Part shown: piece after piece, positions 17,210 to 28,239 of the stretch
Layout: the number at the start of each line of letters is the position of its first letter
Position numbering within the stretch: the stretch's first letter is position 1
Source: Pseudomonadota bacterium
Lineage (GTDB): Bacteria; Pseudomonadota; Gammaproteobacteria; Steroidobacterales; Steroidobacteraceae
Assembly: GCA_026398735.1 (NCBI GenBank)
Contig: JAPLSH010000019.1
Coordinates: forward strand, 149,304 to 213,303
DNA: 64,000 bases
Reading direction: 5' to 3'
Position numbers and translations under genes: made by a program
Notes under the pieces: model-generated
The model's database searches: none
The model's input: only the letters and a program-made list of their open reading frames with translations
Told to the model about the DNA's origin: nothing

Positions 17210-19009
17210 ATGCCGATCCGCATATTGCCCTCTCAGCTTGTTGACCAGATCGCCGCCGGCGAGGTCATCGAACGTCCCGCCTCCGTCGTTAAAGAGCTTG
17301 CAGAGAACGCACTGGATGCCGGTGCGACTCAGCTCGACATCGATATCGAGCAGGGCGGGCTGGGCCTGATCCGCGTGCGCGACAACGGCAGCGGCATGAG
17401 TGTCGACGAGCTGCCGCTGGCCATCACGCGCCATGCCACTAGCAAGATCTCCACCTTGGATGACTTGATGCAGGTGACCAGCCTGGGCTTTCGCGGAGAG
17501 GCGCTACCGTCGATTGGTTCGGTATCGCGGCTGCGCATCCTGTCGCGCCGTGCCCAAGACAGTCAGGCGCATGAGCTGTTGGTGGATGCGGGTGATGTAC
17601 AGACGCCGCGGCCAGCAGCACATCCCGGTGGCACGCTCATCGAGGTGCGCGAGCTGTTTCACAGTGTGCCGGCGCGTCGCAAGTTCATGCGTGCTGAGGC
17701 CACGGAGGCCGGACATGTATTGCGGCTGGTAGAGCGGCTGGCGCTGGCACGCATGGATGTGGGCTTTACTCTGACGCACAACGGCCGCCAGATGTTGCGC
17801 TGTCTGCCTGCTGTCACCGATGAGCAGCGGTTGGCACGCGTGGCAGAGGTGATGGGCGATGAGTTTGCCGGCGCTTGTATGCCGGTAGTAGTGGAGGCTG
17901 GACCGTTGAGCCTGCGCGGTTGGATCAGCCTGCCGACGTTCTCGCGCTCGCAGGGCGATCTGACTCATTGGTTTGTTAATGGCCGCGCTGTACGTGATCG
18001 CCTGCTCATCAATGCAGCGCGCGTGGCCTATCGCGATGTGTTGTTCAACGGCCGGCATCCCGCGTATGTGCTGTCGCTGGGCATCGATCCTGCCGAGGTG
18101 GACGTGAACGCCCATCCGCAAAAGCAGGAAGTGCGTTTTCGCGAATCACGTGCGGTGCACGATTTCATTCAGCGGGCATTGGAGCGCCGGCTGGCCGATA
18201 CGCGACCTGGGCTGCAGAGCAGTGCCGGGGATATACGCGGCACAGTGTTTGCCGCGCCGTCTACCAATACATTTGCGCGCGGTAGCAGTGGAAGCAGTGG
18301 CAGTCCTCGTGGTTATGCTCCCGCACCGCTGCGGCCGCAGGGATTTTCGTTTGAGCGCAGCAGTCCTTGGCAGGTTGGCGAGGCGGTAGCGGGTGCGCTT
18401 GCAGTGGATGCTCTTCAACCGGACGATAGACCGTTGGGTCAGGCACTGGCGCAATTGCACGGCATTTATATCCTGGCGCAGGACGCCGAGGGTCTGGTAC
18501 TGGTGGATGCCCATGCCGGTCACGAGCGCGTGTTGTACGAGAAGTTCAAGGCTGCACAAGCCGAGAAGCCCGCCGATTCGCAAGCCTTGCTTGAGCCGTT
18601 GGTGTTGACCCTGCGCGAACATGAAATCGACGCGCTGCTGCAATCCGGTGCCGACTGGGAGCGGGCAGGGTTTGAACTAGAGCGCTTGGCCCCGGGCAGT
18701 CTGGCTGTGCGGCGCATACCGGCGACGTTGGGTCATTCCGACATTGGTGCCTTGCTGCGCGAAGTGGTGGCCGGCGTACTCGATGACCAAGGCGTGCATC
18801 ACATCGAGGGCGCAGAGCATCAATTGTTGGCCACGCTGGCCTGCCGCGCAGCCATTCATGCGCATCGTCGCCTGACCTTGCCCGAGATGGACGCACTGCT
18901 GCGTCAGATGGAGCAGACCGAGCGTTCGGCGCAGTGCAATCACGGCCGACCCACCTATGCGCGAGTCTCGCTGCCCGAGTTGGACCGGTTGTTCTTGCGG
19001 GGACGCTGA
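17210..19009 (+). CDS. mutL: DNA mismatch repair protein MutL, endonuclease-type
   Basis: 599 residues from ATG 17210 ([19 protein letters not shown]). GHKL ATPase motifs [18 protein letters not shown] and [10 protein letters not shown] are intact. A low-complexity linker (about residues 340-395) joins the dimerisation domain. That domain has [12 protein letters not shown], matching the DQHAxxExxxxE endonuclease motif with Gln replaced by Ala, plus ACRAAIHA and CNHGRPT. This points to a nicking MutL as in MutH-less bacteria. The stop overlaps miaA by TGATG. Confidence 0.94.
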   Translation: MPIRILPSQLVDQIAAGEVIERPASVVKELAENALDAGATQLDIDIEQGGLGLIRVRDNGSGMSVDELPLAITRHATSKISTLDDLMQVTSLGFRGEALPSIGSVSRLRILSRRAQDSQAHELLVDAGDVQTPRPAAHPGGTLIEVRELFHSVPARRKFMRAEATEAGHVLRLVERLALARMDVGFTLTHNGRQMLRCLPAVTDEQRLARVAEVMGDEFAGACMPVVVEAGPLSLRGWISLPTFSRSQGDLTHWFVNGRAVRDRLLINAARVAYRDVLFNGRHPAYVLSLGIDPAEVDVNAHPQKQEVRFRESRAVHDFIQRALERRLADTRPGLQSSAGDIRGTVFAAPSTNTFARGSSGSSGSPRGYAPAPLRPQGFSFERSSPWQVGEAVAGALAVDALQPDDRPLGQALAQLHGIYILAQDAEGLVLVDAHAGHERVLYEKFKAAQAEKPADSQALLEPLVLTLREHEIDALLQSGADWERAGFELERLAPGSLAVRRIPATLGHSDIGALLREVVAGVLDDQGVHHIEGAEHQLLATLACRAAIHAHRRLTLPEMDALLRQMEQTERSAQCNHGRPTYARVSLPELDRLFLRGR

Positions 19010-19995
19010 TGAGCCCACCTGTGCGCCTGCGGGCGCTGGTTGTGCTGGGGCCTACCGGCAGTGGCAAGAGCGCCTTGGCCATGGAGGCTGCGCAGTACTT
19101 GCCGGTACCGGTGGAACTGGTCAGCGTCGATTCGGCGCAGGTCTATCGCGGTATGGACATCGGCACTGCCAAGCCCAGTGCGGCCGAGCAGGCGGCGCTG
19201 CGCCATCACCTGCTGGATCTGCGCGATCCCGAACAGACTTATTCGGCCGGTGAGTTTCGTCGCGATTGCCTGGCGGCCATTTCCCAGATTTGCGCGCGCG
19301 GAGCTTTGCCGCTGCTCGTTGGCGGCACGATGCTGTATTTTCGCGCCCTGTTCCACGGAATTGCCAGCTTGCCGCAGGCTGATGCCGAGTTGCGGGCACG
19401 CTTGGATGCACGCGCCGCGCTGGAGGGCTGGCCGGCCCTGCATGCCGAATTGGCCGGTGTGGATCCGCAGTCTGCCGCCCGTATCCACGCCAACGATGCA
19501 CAGCGCATTCAGCGTGCGCTGGAGGTGTACTCGCTGGCGGGTCGCCCGCTGAGTCAGCTGTGGCTCGAGGGGGCTCAAGACCAGCCCGATATCGATTGGG
19601 CGGTGGCTGCACTGGAACCTGCAGATCGGGCGCAATTGCACGGGCAGTTAGCACAGCGCTTTGACGCGATGCTGGCGGCGGGGTTTGTCGACGAGGTCCA
19701 GGGTTTGCTGCGCCGGCCGCAGCTCAGTCCCGACAGCGCGTCACTGCGGGCTGTCGGCTACAGACAGGTGATGGAATATTGCCTTGGGCAACAGTCGTTG
19801 CTGCAGGCGCGTGAGCAGGCAGTGGCTGCCACACGTCAGCTGGCCAAGCGGCAGTTAACTTGGCTGCGCTCGGGCAGCGTGACCGCTGTTGGCTATTCGT
19901 CCTTGAAATTCGATCCGCAGGACCCAAAAACCAATGAACGATTTCGCGATGCAACACTCCAATGGCTGGAAGGGGGCGCGTTTTCGGGTCCGTGA
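19009..19995 (+). CDS. miaA: tRNA dimethylallyltransferase
   Basis: 328 residues from ATG 19009, overlapping mutL's TGA. Transfers dimethylallyl to A37 of tRNAs reading UNN codons. Motifs: P-loop [49 protein letters not shown] and VGYRQVMEY. Order mutL-miaA-hfq is typical. The protein ends about 140 bases before hfq. Confidence 0.95.
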   Translation: MSPPVRLRALVVLGPTGSGKSALAMEAAQYLPVPVELVSVDSAQVYRGMDIGTAKPSAAEQAALRHHLLDLRDPEQTYSAGEFRRDCLAAISQICARGALPLLVGGTMLYFRALFHGIASLPQADAELRARLDARAALEGWPALHAELAGVDPQSAARIHANDAQRIQRALEVYSLAGRPLSQLWLEGAQDQPDIDWAVAALEPADRAQLHGQLAQRFDAMLAAGFVDEVQGLLRRPQLSPDSASLRAVGYRQVMEYCLGQQSLLQAREQAVAATRQLAKRQLTWLRSGSVTAVGYSSLKFDPQDPKTNERFRDATLQWLEGGAFSGP

Positions 19996-20044
19996 AACAA
20001 GGCACGGCGTGTTAAACTGCAGACCTTAAACAGGAAAGATGGCG

Positions 20045-20080
20045 CTACTTAAGTAGTTTCCGTAGCACTGCTCCACGGAA
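20045..20080 (+). repeat. Palindrome and hairpin in the hfq leader
   Basis: CTACTTAAGTAG (20045-20056) is a perfect 12-bp palindrome. It is followed immediately by TTCCGT (20058-20063) and ACGGAA (20075-20080), able to form a 6-bp stem with an 11-base loop. Both lie in the 139-base miaA-hfq gap, 55 bases before the hfq start. They could be a regulator site or leader structure; nothing identifies a partner. Confidence 0.4.
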
Positions 20081-20134
20081 GGTTCAGCGCGCTGCGGCAG
20101 ACTGGTGGCTGTTCATCACAAAAAGGAGATTTCC

Positions 20135-20389
20135 ATGGCCAAGGGCCAATCGTTGCAGGACCCGTTCCTGAACGCGCTTAGAAAAGAACGCATTCCGGTT
20201 TCCATTTATTTGGTTAACGGCATCAAGCTGCAGGGTCAAATCGACTCCTTCGACCAATTTGTTGTGCTGCTTAAAAACAGCGTCAGCCAGATGGTCTACA
20301 AGCACGCCATTTCCACCGTTGTGCCTTCGCGTAACGTGCGCATGGTCGGTGAGGCCGAGGACGGGACGGCGGAGGTCGTGGTTGACTGA
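20135..20389 (+). CDS. hfq: RNA chaperone Hfq
   Basis: 84 residues. Forms the hexameric ring that pairs small RNAs with mRNAs. Sm1 ([19 protein letters not shown] through [16 protein letters not shown]) and Sm2 ([13 protein letters not shown], containing YKH) are intact; the C-terminal tail is short and acidic. A strong AAAAAGGAGAT ribosome binding site sits before ATG 20135, which decides the start over an upstream GTG. The TGA overlaps the next ATG as TGATG. Confidence 0.97.
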   Translation: MAKGQSLQDPFLNALRKERIPVSIYLVNGIKLQGQIDSFDQFVVLLKNSVSQMVYKHAISTVVPSRNVRMVGEAEDGTAEVVVD

Positions 20390-22854
20390 TGTTTGACCGG
20401 CCCCGTACCGGCGAGCGGGCCGTGTTGGTCAGGTTGGCGCTGGGTGCACCCGCCGACCCTGAGGATCTGCAAGAGTTCACGCAGCTGGCACTGTCTGCGG
20501 GAGCCATACCGGTGGCCACCTTGGGTGGCAGTCGCGATCGCCCCGATCCGCGCTATTTTGTGGGCAGTGGCAAGGCTGAAGAAATCCGCCTCGAGGCCCT
20601 GGCCCTTGAGGCCGACCTCATTCTCGTCGATCACCCCTTGTCGCCCAGCCAAGAGCGCAATCTCGAAAAGCTCATCGGCAAGCGCGTGCTCGACCGCAAC
20701 GGCCTCATCCTAGATATTTTTGCGCAACGAGCCGCCAGTCACGAAGGCAAGCTCGAAGTGGAGCTGGCCCAACTCAAGCACATTGCCAGCCGGCTGGTGC
20801 GGGGCTGGACCCATCTGGAGCGGCAGCGCGGCGGTGGTATAGGTAATCGCGGTCCCGGTGAAACCCAGCTCGAAACCGATCGTCGCCTGCTAGGCCAGCG
20901 TGTGCGGGTGCTCACGGCGCGCCTCAAAAAAATTCAAGTGCAACGCGAAACCGGCCGCAGCGCGCGTGTTGCCATCCCGATCCCCTCGCTGGCGTTGGTG
21001 GGCTATACCAATGCGGGCAAGTCCACCTTGTTCCGTGCGCTGACGGGCGAGCAGGCCTATGTGGCCGATCAGTTGTTTGCCACGCTCGATCCCACGGTGC
21101 GCCGGTTGGCGCTGCCCGGTGGCACGCAGGTGGTGGTGGCAGACACCGTGGGGTTCATCCGCGAGTTGCCGCACGAACTGGTAGCTGCCTTCAAATCCAC
21201 CCTGACCGAGGCCCGCGAGGCCACGTTGCTACTGCATGTCGTCGATGCCAGTGACCCGCGTCGCGAAGAGCACATAGACGAAGTCAATCGCGTGCTCGAA
21301 GAGATCGGCGCCGGCCATCTGCCGCAGATCCGCGTGTACAACAAAATCGACCGGCTCGAGCTCGAGCCGCGCACGGCTTTGGATGAGCAGGGAGCGCCCG
21401 AGGCTGTCTGGGTGTCTGCTGCCACGGGTCTGGGGTTGGAGGGACTGCAGCAGGCCATCGCCGAGCGGCTGTCCTGCGCAGTCAGCCGTGTGCGAGTGCG
21501 ATTGCCGCTGACCGCCGGGGCTGCGCGGGCGCGGCTGTACGCGGCCAAGGTAGTGGTGGCCGAGAGTCCCTCAGAGGAGGGCTTTGACCTGACGGTCGAT
21601 TTGCCGCCCGATGAGCGAGCGGCGCTCGAGCGCCAAGACGGTGTGCGCGTCGAGGCTACCTGGAATACACCAGATAACTCAGGCGGCACGCCGCCAGGCA
21701 ATCGTCCCCCGGGTCGCAAACCTGGCGGTGAAGATCCCTTTAAACAAGTGCAACGCTGGCTCGAAGGTCTAGTAAGACCAGACGCCGGTGGCGGCCGCGG
21801 TACCGGTAGTGGCGGGGGCAATGACAACGGCCCTTCACCAAGCGGACCGAAGCTGCCGAGCATCGGTGGTTCACCGATAGCATTTGTCGGCGCCGCGGTG
21901 GCAGCCTTGTGGTTAGCCGCTGGGTTTTTCCAGGTCGATGCGTCTGAGCGCGCAGTGGTGCAGCGCTTTGGCAAGTTCACGACAGTGCGCAATCCAGGTC
22001 TGGGTTGGGCTTTCCCTTGGCCCATCGAAACGGTGACCAAGGTCAATGTCAGTAAGGTCAACAGCGTCGAGTACCGTTCGCGCATGTTGACTGCCGACGT
22101 TAACCTGGTAGAGATCCGCTCGGCGATTCAGTACCAGTACAGCGACCCGGTCAAAGTGCTCTTTCAGGTGCGCGACCCAGAGTCCACGCTGCGCGAAGTA
22201 AGCGAAAGCGCCATCCGCGAGATCGTCGGGCAGGCACAGCTTGAGCAGGTGCTTGGTGTTTCGCGTCAGCGCATCACAGAAGACACACGTGATCTGGTGC
22301 AGCGCACGCTTGATGCCTACAACAGCGGTATTCGTGTAACTAGCGTCAATCTCACCGACGTGCAGGTGCCCGAAGCCGTGCTCGCATCGCAGCGCGATGC
22401 CAACAAGGCCATCGAAGACCGTGACCGTTTCAGCAAGGAAGCGCAGGCCTACGCCAACGACATCCTTCCCAAGGCGCAGGGCGCCGCACAGCGTCTCGTG
22501 CAAGATGCCGAAGCCTATAAGTCACAGGTGGTGTCTCAGGCTGAGGGTGATGTGGCTCGCTTCAACAGCGTCTATGCCGCTTATCAGTCAGCACCGGAAG
22601 TCACGCGCCAGCGCATGTACATCGATGCCATCGAATCGATCATGCAGCGCTCGCAGAAAGTGGTGCTCGACACCAAGCCTGGCGCAGGCGGCAACATGAT
22701 CTATCTGCCGCTGGACCGCATGTTCGAGCGCAATTCGCTGCGCGCAGCACCGGCTGATCCAATCAGTGGTGGTGCCGCACAGCAGGGCAAGCCGTCTTCG
22801 GCTTCGCCCCTTGAATCGGTCACTATCGACGGCCGCAGCCGCGGGGAGCGTTGA
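20389..22854 (+). CDS. hflX-hflK: HflX-HflK fusion: ribosome-associated GTPase joined to FtsH-modulating membrane protein
   Basis: One open frame of 821 codons. Residues 1 to about 423 are HflX: N-terminal domain, linker with RGPGETQLETDRR, G1 GYTNAGKST (205-213), DTVGF (252-256), NKID (318-321) and the small C-terminal domain ending in VDLPPDERAALE. From about W425 the sequence is HflK: WNTPDN start, Gly/Pro-rich region, one membrane helix (about 496-514) and the full SPFH/band-7 domain. Normally these are separate genes; here no stop separates them. A GTG at 21643 (V419) could allow separate HflK translation, but no good ribosome binding site precedes it. Overlaps hfq and hflC by TGATG. Confidence 0.9.
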   Translation: MFDRPRTGERAVLVRLALGAPADPEDLQEFTQLALSAGAIPVATLGGSRDRPDPRYFVGSGKAEEIRLEALALEADLILVDHPLSPSQERNLEKLIGKRVLDRNGLILDIFAQRAASHEGKLEVELAQLKHIASRLVRGWTHLERQRGGGIGNRGPGETQLETDRRLLGQRVRVLTARLKKIQVQRETGRSARVAIPIPSLALVGYTNAGKSTLFRALTGEQAYVADQLFATLDPTVRRLALPGGTQVVVADTVGFIRELPHELVAAFKSTLTEAREATLLLHVVDASDPRREEHIDEVNRVLEEIGAGHLPQIRVYNKIDRLELEPRTALDEQGAPEAVWVSAATGLGLEGLQQAIAERLSCAVSRVRVRLPLTAGAARARLYAAKVVVAESPSEEGFDLTVDLPPDERAALERQDGVRVEATWNTPDNSGGTPPGNRPPGRKPGGEDPFKQVQRWLEGLVRPDAGGGRGTGSGGGNDNGPSPSGPKLPSIGGSPIAFVGAAVAALWLAAGFFQVDASERAVVQRFGKFTTVRNPGLGWAFPWPIETVTKVNVSKVNSVEYRSRMLTADVNLVEIRSAIQYQYSDPVKVLFQVRDPESTLREVSESAIREIVGQAQLEQVLGVSRQRITEDTRDLVQRTLDAYNSGIRVTSVNLTDVQVPEAVLASQRDANKAIEDRDRFSKEAQAYANDILPKAQGAAQRLVQDAEAYKSQVVSQAEGDVARFNSVYAAYQSAPEVTRQRMYIDAIESIMQRSQKVVLDTKPGAGGNMIYLPLDRMFERNSLRAAPADPISGGAAQQGKPSSASPLESVTIDGRSRGER

Positions 22855-23723
22855 TGAACTCGCGTGCAATGCCGATAGTCATTGGTGTTCTGGTGCTGGC
22901 AGTGCTGGCGCTGGGATCGTTGTTTCAGGTGCGCGAAACACAGGTGGCGATGCGCACGCAGTTCGGTGAGATCCGTGGCATGCAATATGGCCCCGGCCTG
23001 CATCTGAAGTGGCCTCTGGTCGATCAGGTGGTCAAGTTTGAACAGCGTGTAGTCACCCAGAATTATCAGGGTGAGACCTTCCTCACCTCCGAGAACAAGG
23101 GACTCATCGTCGATTTCTACGTCAAGTGGCGCATCAAAGATGTGGGTCATTACTACCGCACGTCTGGTGGCATCGAAGAGATCGCCGGTTCGCGTTTGGG
23201 CGAAATCGTCAAAGACGGCATCAAGAGCGTGGTGGCCAAACGAACGCTGCAAGAAATTGTGGTGGCAGAGCGTGCTGCGTTCACCGGCGACATGTTTGGT
23301 CGTGCCAGTGAGTCGGTAAAAGAACTCGGCATCGAACTGGTGGACGTGCGTGTGAATCGTATCGATTTGCCGGATGAAGTCAGCGGCTCGGTCTATCAGC
23401 GTATGCAAGAGAGCTTCCGTGCGCTGGGCAACCGGTTGCGCGCCGAGGGCTCTGCTGAGGCTGAGCGCATCCGTGCCGAAGCTGATCGTGAGCGCACCGA
23501 ATTGCTGGCGCGTACGCAGCGTGATGCGCAGTTGCTGCGCGGCGAGGGCGATGTGCTTGCCGGTCGTATCTATTCGTCAGCCTACGGCAAGTCGCCCGAG
23601 TTCTATGGCTTCTATCGCAGCCTGCAGGCGTATCGTAATGCGCTGGGTCGTGAGGGCGACGTCATGGTCGTCCAGCCGGAAGGCGAGTTCTTCAAATACC
23701 TCAATTCTCCCGGTCGTCGCTAA
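22854..23723 (+). CDS. hflC: Protease modulator HflC
   Basis: 289 residues from ATG 22854, overlapping the upstream TGA, with GGGGAG as ribosome binding site. With HflK it forms the large periplasmic-facing complex around the FtsH protease. One N-terminal membrane helix (about 7-26), then the SPFH domain beginning FQVRETQVAMRTQFGEI and the coiled region with EAERIRAEADRERTEL. The sequence is full length. A 39-base gap leads to purA; hisZ, often found here, is absent. Confidence 0.95.
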   Translation: MNSRAMPIVIGVLVLAVLALGSLFQVRETQVAMRTQFGEIRGMQYGPGLHLKWPLVDQVVKFEQRVVTQNYQGETFLTSENKGLIVDFYVKWRIKDVGHYYRTSGGIEEIAGSRLGEIVKDGIKSVVAKRTLQEIVVAERAAFTGDMFGRASESVKELGIELVDVRVNRIDLPDEVSGSVYQRMQESFRALGNRLRAEGSAEAERIRAEADRERTELLARTQRDAQLLRGEGDVLAGRIYSSAYGKSPEFYGFYRSLQAYRNALGREGDVMVVQPEGEFFKYLNSPGRR

Positions 23724-23732
23724 AGCGACTGA

Positions 23733-25055
<1,323 letters not shown>

Positions 25056-25070
25056 CCCTCAGGAGCGCCT

Positions 25071-26543
25071 ATGGCCAAGTATCCGGATACGGTTCAGTTC
25101 AATGGACTTAACCGACCGATCGGCATCGAGTGGAGCGCACGCAACCTCGAGGTGCAAGGCAGCATTCCTGCAGAGCTAGACGGCGCGTTTTTCCGTGCAG
25201 TGCCGGATCCGGCTCATGCTCCGCGCGATCCTGCCGACATCGCGTTGTCTGGCGATGGCATGGTCAGTCGCTTTCGCATCAGCAACGGCGCTATCGACCA
25301 CGATATTCGTTACGTACACACCGCGCGCTATGAAGCAGAGCGCAAGGCGCGTCATGCGCTGTTTGGTAAGTACCGCAATCCGTTTACCGATCTGCCGCAA
25401 GTGCAGGGCGTGGATCGCACCGTGGCCAACACCACACCGGTGTGGCATGCGGGCCGGTTGTTGATGACCAAGGAAGATGGTCGCGCTTACGAGGTCAATC
25501 CGCACACCCTTGAGACGGTCGGCAGCTATGACTTTGGTGGCACGCTGCGCAGCCAGACTATGACGGCGCATGTGCGCGTCGATCCGGTCACTGGTGAAAT
25601 GTTCTCGTTTGGCTATGAGGCCGGTGGTACTTGCACCGATCAAGTGGCGTACTGGATTGCCGACAAAAACGGCAAGCTCGTGTCCGAGCAGTGGTTCTCA
25701 CAGCCTTATCTGTCGACCATTCACGATTTTGCGATTACCGAAGACTATGCGCTGTTTCCGCTGTTCCCCACGCTGACCGATCTTGATCGGCTCAAGGCTG
25801 GCGGTGACAAGTGGATCCACGAGCCCGATGGCGATAGCTGGTTGGGGGTTATGCCTCGCTATGGCAGTGTCGATCAGCTGCGCTGGTTCAAGGGGCCCAA
25901 GGGCGTGTCTGCTTTCCACTTCGTCAATGCCTTCCAGCAGGGCCATACGGTTCACGTCGATATCTGTCTGACTAGTACCAATGCCTTCCCATTCATGCAT
26001 GGGCCAGACGATCCGTTTGATCCGCGCACCATGAAGGGTGGGTTGACGCGTTGGAGTGTGGATCTGGCAGATCCTGCTGCCACGTTGCAATCGCAGGTCA
26101 TTGGTCCGCCCGGTGATCTGCCGCGCTTGCGCGATGGCGATCAGGGCAGGGCTTACACCGATTTTTGGATGCCCTGCTATGACCCGCGCATTGGTCCGCC
26201 CGTCGTGGGTGGTCCGGTGGGCAGTTGCTTTAACTGCCTGTTGCATGTCGATGTGACAACCGGACAAGTCAAGGACGCATTGGTGCTGGGGCCCGGCGTT
26301 GCGTTCAATGAGCCTGTGCATGTGCCGTCGGCTACGCCTGGCCATGCCGGTTGGCTTCTGGCTGTCATCGATTATGAGCTGGACTCTGAGCACCACCGAT
26401 CAGAGCTCGTGGTACTGCAGGCTGATCGCATTTCGGCGCCGCCGCTGGCGGTGATCAAGATGCCTTTGGCGCTGCGACCGCAGGTGCATGGCTGGTGGGT
26501 GTCTGGCGCACAGCTGGCCGCTGCCAAGGTCGGCGCGCCTTAA
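25071..26543 (+). CDS. Carotenoid/lignostilbene oxygenase family protein
   Basis: 490 residues, no signal peptide. Non-heme iron enzyme that splits a double bond in carotenoids or stilbene-like aromatics with O2. The seven-bladed propeller's four iron-binding histidines can be placed in MTAHVRVD, TIHDFAIT, AFHFVNAF and QVHGWWVS. The early GDGMVSRF segment is also typical. AGGAG precedes ATG 25071, 15 bases after purA, so read-through from purA is possible. Length and the aromatic-catabolic neighbours slightly favour a lignostilbene-type substrate. Confidence 0.88.
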   Translation: MAKYPDTVQFNGLNRPIGIEWSARNLEVQGSIPAELDGAFFRAVPDPAHAPRDPADIALSGDGMVSRFRISNGAIDHDIRYVHTARYEAERKARHALFGKYRNPFTDLPQVQGVDRTVANTTPVWHAGRLLMTKEDGRAYEVNPHTLETVGSYDFGGTLRSQTMTAHVRVDPVTGEMFSFGYEAGGTCTDQVAYWIADKNGKLVSEQWFSQPYLSTIHDFAITEDYALFPLFPTLTDLDRLKAGGDKWIHEPDGDSWLGVMPRYGSVDQLRWFKGPKGVSAFHFVNAFQQGHTVHVDICLTSTNAFPFMHGPDDPFDPRTMKGGLTRWSVDLADPAATLQSQVIGPPGDLPRLRDGDQGRAYTDFWMPCYDPRIGPPVVGGPVGSCFNCLLHVDVTTGQVKDALVLGPGVAFNEPVHVPSATPGHAGWLLAVIDYELDSEHHRSELVVLQADRISAPPLAVIKMPLALRPQVHGWWVSGAQLAAAKVGAP

Positions 26544-26559
26544 CGCGCGCCCGCCTTGA

Positions 26560-26587
26560 GGTCTGATGATCACTTGATCGTCAGACC
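26560..26587. terminator. Bidirectional hairpin between convergent genes
   Basis: GGTCTGATGATC, loop ACTT, GATCGTCAGACC: a 12-bp stem (with one T-G pair) and a 4-base loop. It spans the 3' end of the minus-strand SDR gene and lies 17 bases after the oxygenase stop. No T-run follows, so termination is inferred from position and stem strength. Confidence 0.45.
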
Positions 26588-27328
26588 GCCGTCGACTGCC
26601 ATGGCGTGGCCGACCACAAAGCTGGCTTCTTCCGAGGCCAGAAACAACACGACCTTGGCTACTTCATCCGCAGCGGCTGCCCGGCCGATGGGATGATCTG
26701 ATTCCATGCTGGCTTTGATCTCGGGGATGGCCAGTGCGCCCTCGAGCATGGCTGTGCGCGTGGCTGCCGGACACACGGCGTTGACGCGAATACCCAAGCC
26801 GATCAGGTCCAATGCGGCAGCCTTGGTCAGACCGACCACGCCATGTTTGGCAGCGACATAGGACGCCATGTTTTTGGCGGCGATGAGCCCAGCCACCGAG
26901 GCGGTGTTGATGATCGCACCGCCACCACTGGCCAACATTGCAGGGACTTCGGCCTTGATCGAGTTGAACACGCCACCCAGGTTCACATTGAGCATCTGCT
27001 GCCAGTCCGACAGCTCAATCTCGTGGATCCGAAAGGCCAGGCTGCTGGGTATGCCGGCGTTGTTGAACGCAATATGCAGGCCACCAAACGCGCGCACTGC
27101 GCACTGAACCATGGCCTGACACTGACCATAATCACTGACATCGGCACGCATGGATTCGGCAGTGCCGCCGGCTGCACGGATCAGCTCGCGCGTGTCGTGG
27201 GCCCCTGAGCCGTTCTGATCCACCACCAGTACGCTGGCACCCTCGGCGGCAAAGGCCAGGGCTGTGGCGCGGCCAATACCCGACGCAGCACCGGTGATCA
27301 GTACACTTTTTGCTCTGAAACGTGACAT
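26570..27328 (-). CDS. Short-chain dehydrogenase/reductase
   Basis: 252 residues, classical SDR. NAD(P)-binding TGAASGIG at 12-19, NNAG, catalytic Ser in INTASVAG and YxxxK in SYVAAKHG. VDQNG after the second strand, with an Asp, suggests NAD rather than NADP preference. C-terminal AVDGGLTIK is typical. It is divergent from the BKACE-family gene and may share its control region. Substrate unknown; neighbours suggest degradation of a keto- or hydroxy-compound. Confidence 0.88.
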   Translation of the reverse strand: MSRFRAKSVLITGAASGIGRATALAFAAEGASVLVVDQNGSGAHDTRELIRAAGGTAESMRADVSDYGQCQAMVQCAVRAFGGLHIAFNNAGIPSSLAFRIHEIELSDWQQMLNVNLGGVFNSIKAEVPAMLASGGGAIINTASVAGLIAAKNMASYVAAKHGVVGLTKAAALDLIGLGIRVNAVCPAATRTAMLEGALAIPEIKASMESDHPIGRAAAADEVAKVVLFLASEEASFVVGHAMAVDGGLTIK

Positions 27329-27392
27329 GGCTATCTCCGTGAATTTCGCTGGCCGATATTAGACTGGGCGGGTGCGCGATACACTGCAGGCT

Positions 27393-28226
27393 ATGAGCAC
27401 AGCCACAACGCCACTTCTTATCGGTGTTGCGCCCAATGGCGCCCGACGCACTAAGAGCGATCACGAGGCCTTGCCGATCACGGCTGCGGAAGTTGCAACG
27501 ACTGCCGCGCGGTGCCGGCTTGCCGGCGCTGGGTTGCTGCATTTACATGTGCGTGACGAGCAGGGCGCTCACAGTCTGTCTGCGCCGCTGTATCGCGAGG
27601 CGATCAGGCAAGTGCGGCGCATGGCCGGCGCAGAGTTGCTGGTGCAGATCACCACTGAGTCCTGCGGCCTGTTTGATCCGCTGCAACAAATCGCCGCGGT
27701 ACGTGGCGCTTCACCCGAGGTTGCTTCGTTTGCGTTGCGCGAGCTGTTCTCCAACGGTGTGGTCTCGCAAGCGGTCGCCGAGTTCTTTGCTTGGGAATTG
27801 GGGCGTGGCCTAAGCGCCCAATACATTTTGTGTGAGCCAGCCGAGATCGCGTTTTTGCAATCGCTGGTCGAGAGCGGATTGCTGCCGGTCGATCAGCCTC
27901 ATGGGTTGTTCGTGCTGGGTCGCTATGCACAAGACCAGCAGGCCGACCCTGCGGAGCTCGATGAGTTTCTGGCAGCGTGGCCTGCCCAATGGCCTTGGTC
28001 GGCCTGTGCGTTTGGCAGAGCCGAGCTGCCAGTTGCCGAGCGGGTGATTGCGCTGGGTGGCCACGTGCGAGTGGGGTTTGAAAACAGCCTCGAACAGCCG
28101 GACGGCAGTCTGCTTGAATCACCGGAGGCCCGCGTGGCACAGGTGGCGCAGTTGGCTGCAGCGGCGGGTCGGCCGTTGGCGTCACCGGAGCAGGTTCGAG
28201 CCCTGTTCCGCACGCGGCAAGCCTGA
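27393..28226 (+). CDS. BKACE family protein (beta-keto acid cleavage enzyme, DUF849)
   Basis: 277 residues. The family condenses a beta-keto acid with acetyl-CoA to give acetoacetate and a new CoA ester, using zinc. The TIM-barrel signatures are LLIGVAPNGARRTKSDH, HLHVRDEQGAHS (zinc histidines) and GGHVRVGFENSL near the C-terminus. It is a little shorter than prototypes (about 300 residues), and the middle part is divergent. ATG 27393 is preferred to GTG 27372; TACACT at 27380-27385 is spaced for a nearly leaderless mRNA. Two neighbours, an FAH-type hydrolase and acetoacetyl-CoA synthetase, fit acetoacetate production. Confidence 0.8.
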   Translation: MSTATTPLLIGVAPNGARRTKSDHEALPITAAEVATTAARCRLAGAGLLHLHVRDEQGAHSLSAPLYREAIRQVRRMAGAELLVQITTESCGLFDPLQQIAAVRGASPEVASFALRELFSNGVVSQAVAEFFAWELGRGLSAQYILCEPAEIAFLQSLVESGLLPVDQPHGLFVLGRYAQDQQADPAELDEFLAAWPAQWPWSACAFGRAELPVAERVIALGGHVRVGFENSLEQPDGSLLESPEARVAQVAQLAAAAGRPLASPEQVRALFRTRQA

Positions 28227-28239
28227 GCGCACTACAGCG

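Noticed and set aside
16316-17434. Long open frame on the minus strand opposite the amidase gene
   Set aside because: Rich in His, Gln and Arg with no family similarity, and it lies entirely opposite well-supported genes; typical of antisense frames in GC-rich DNA.
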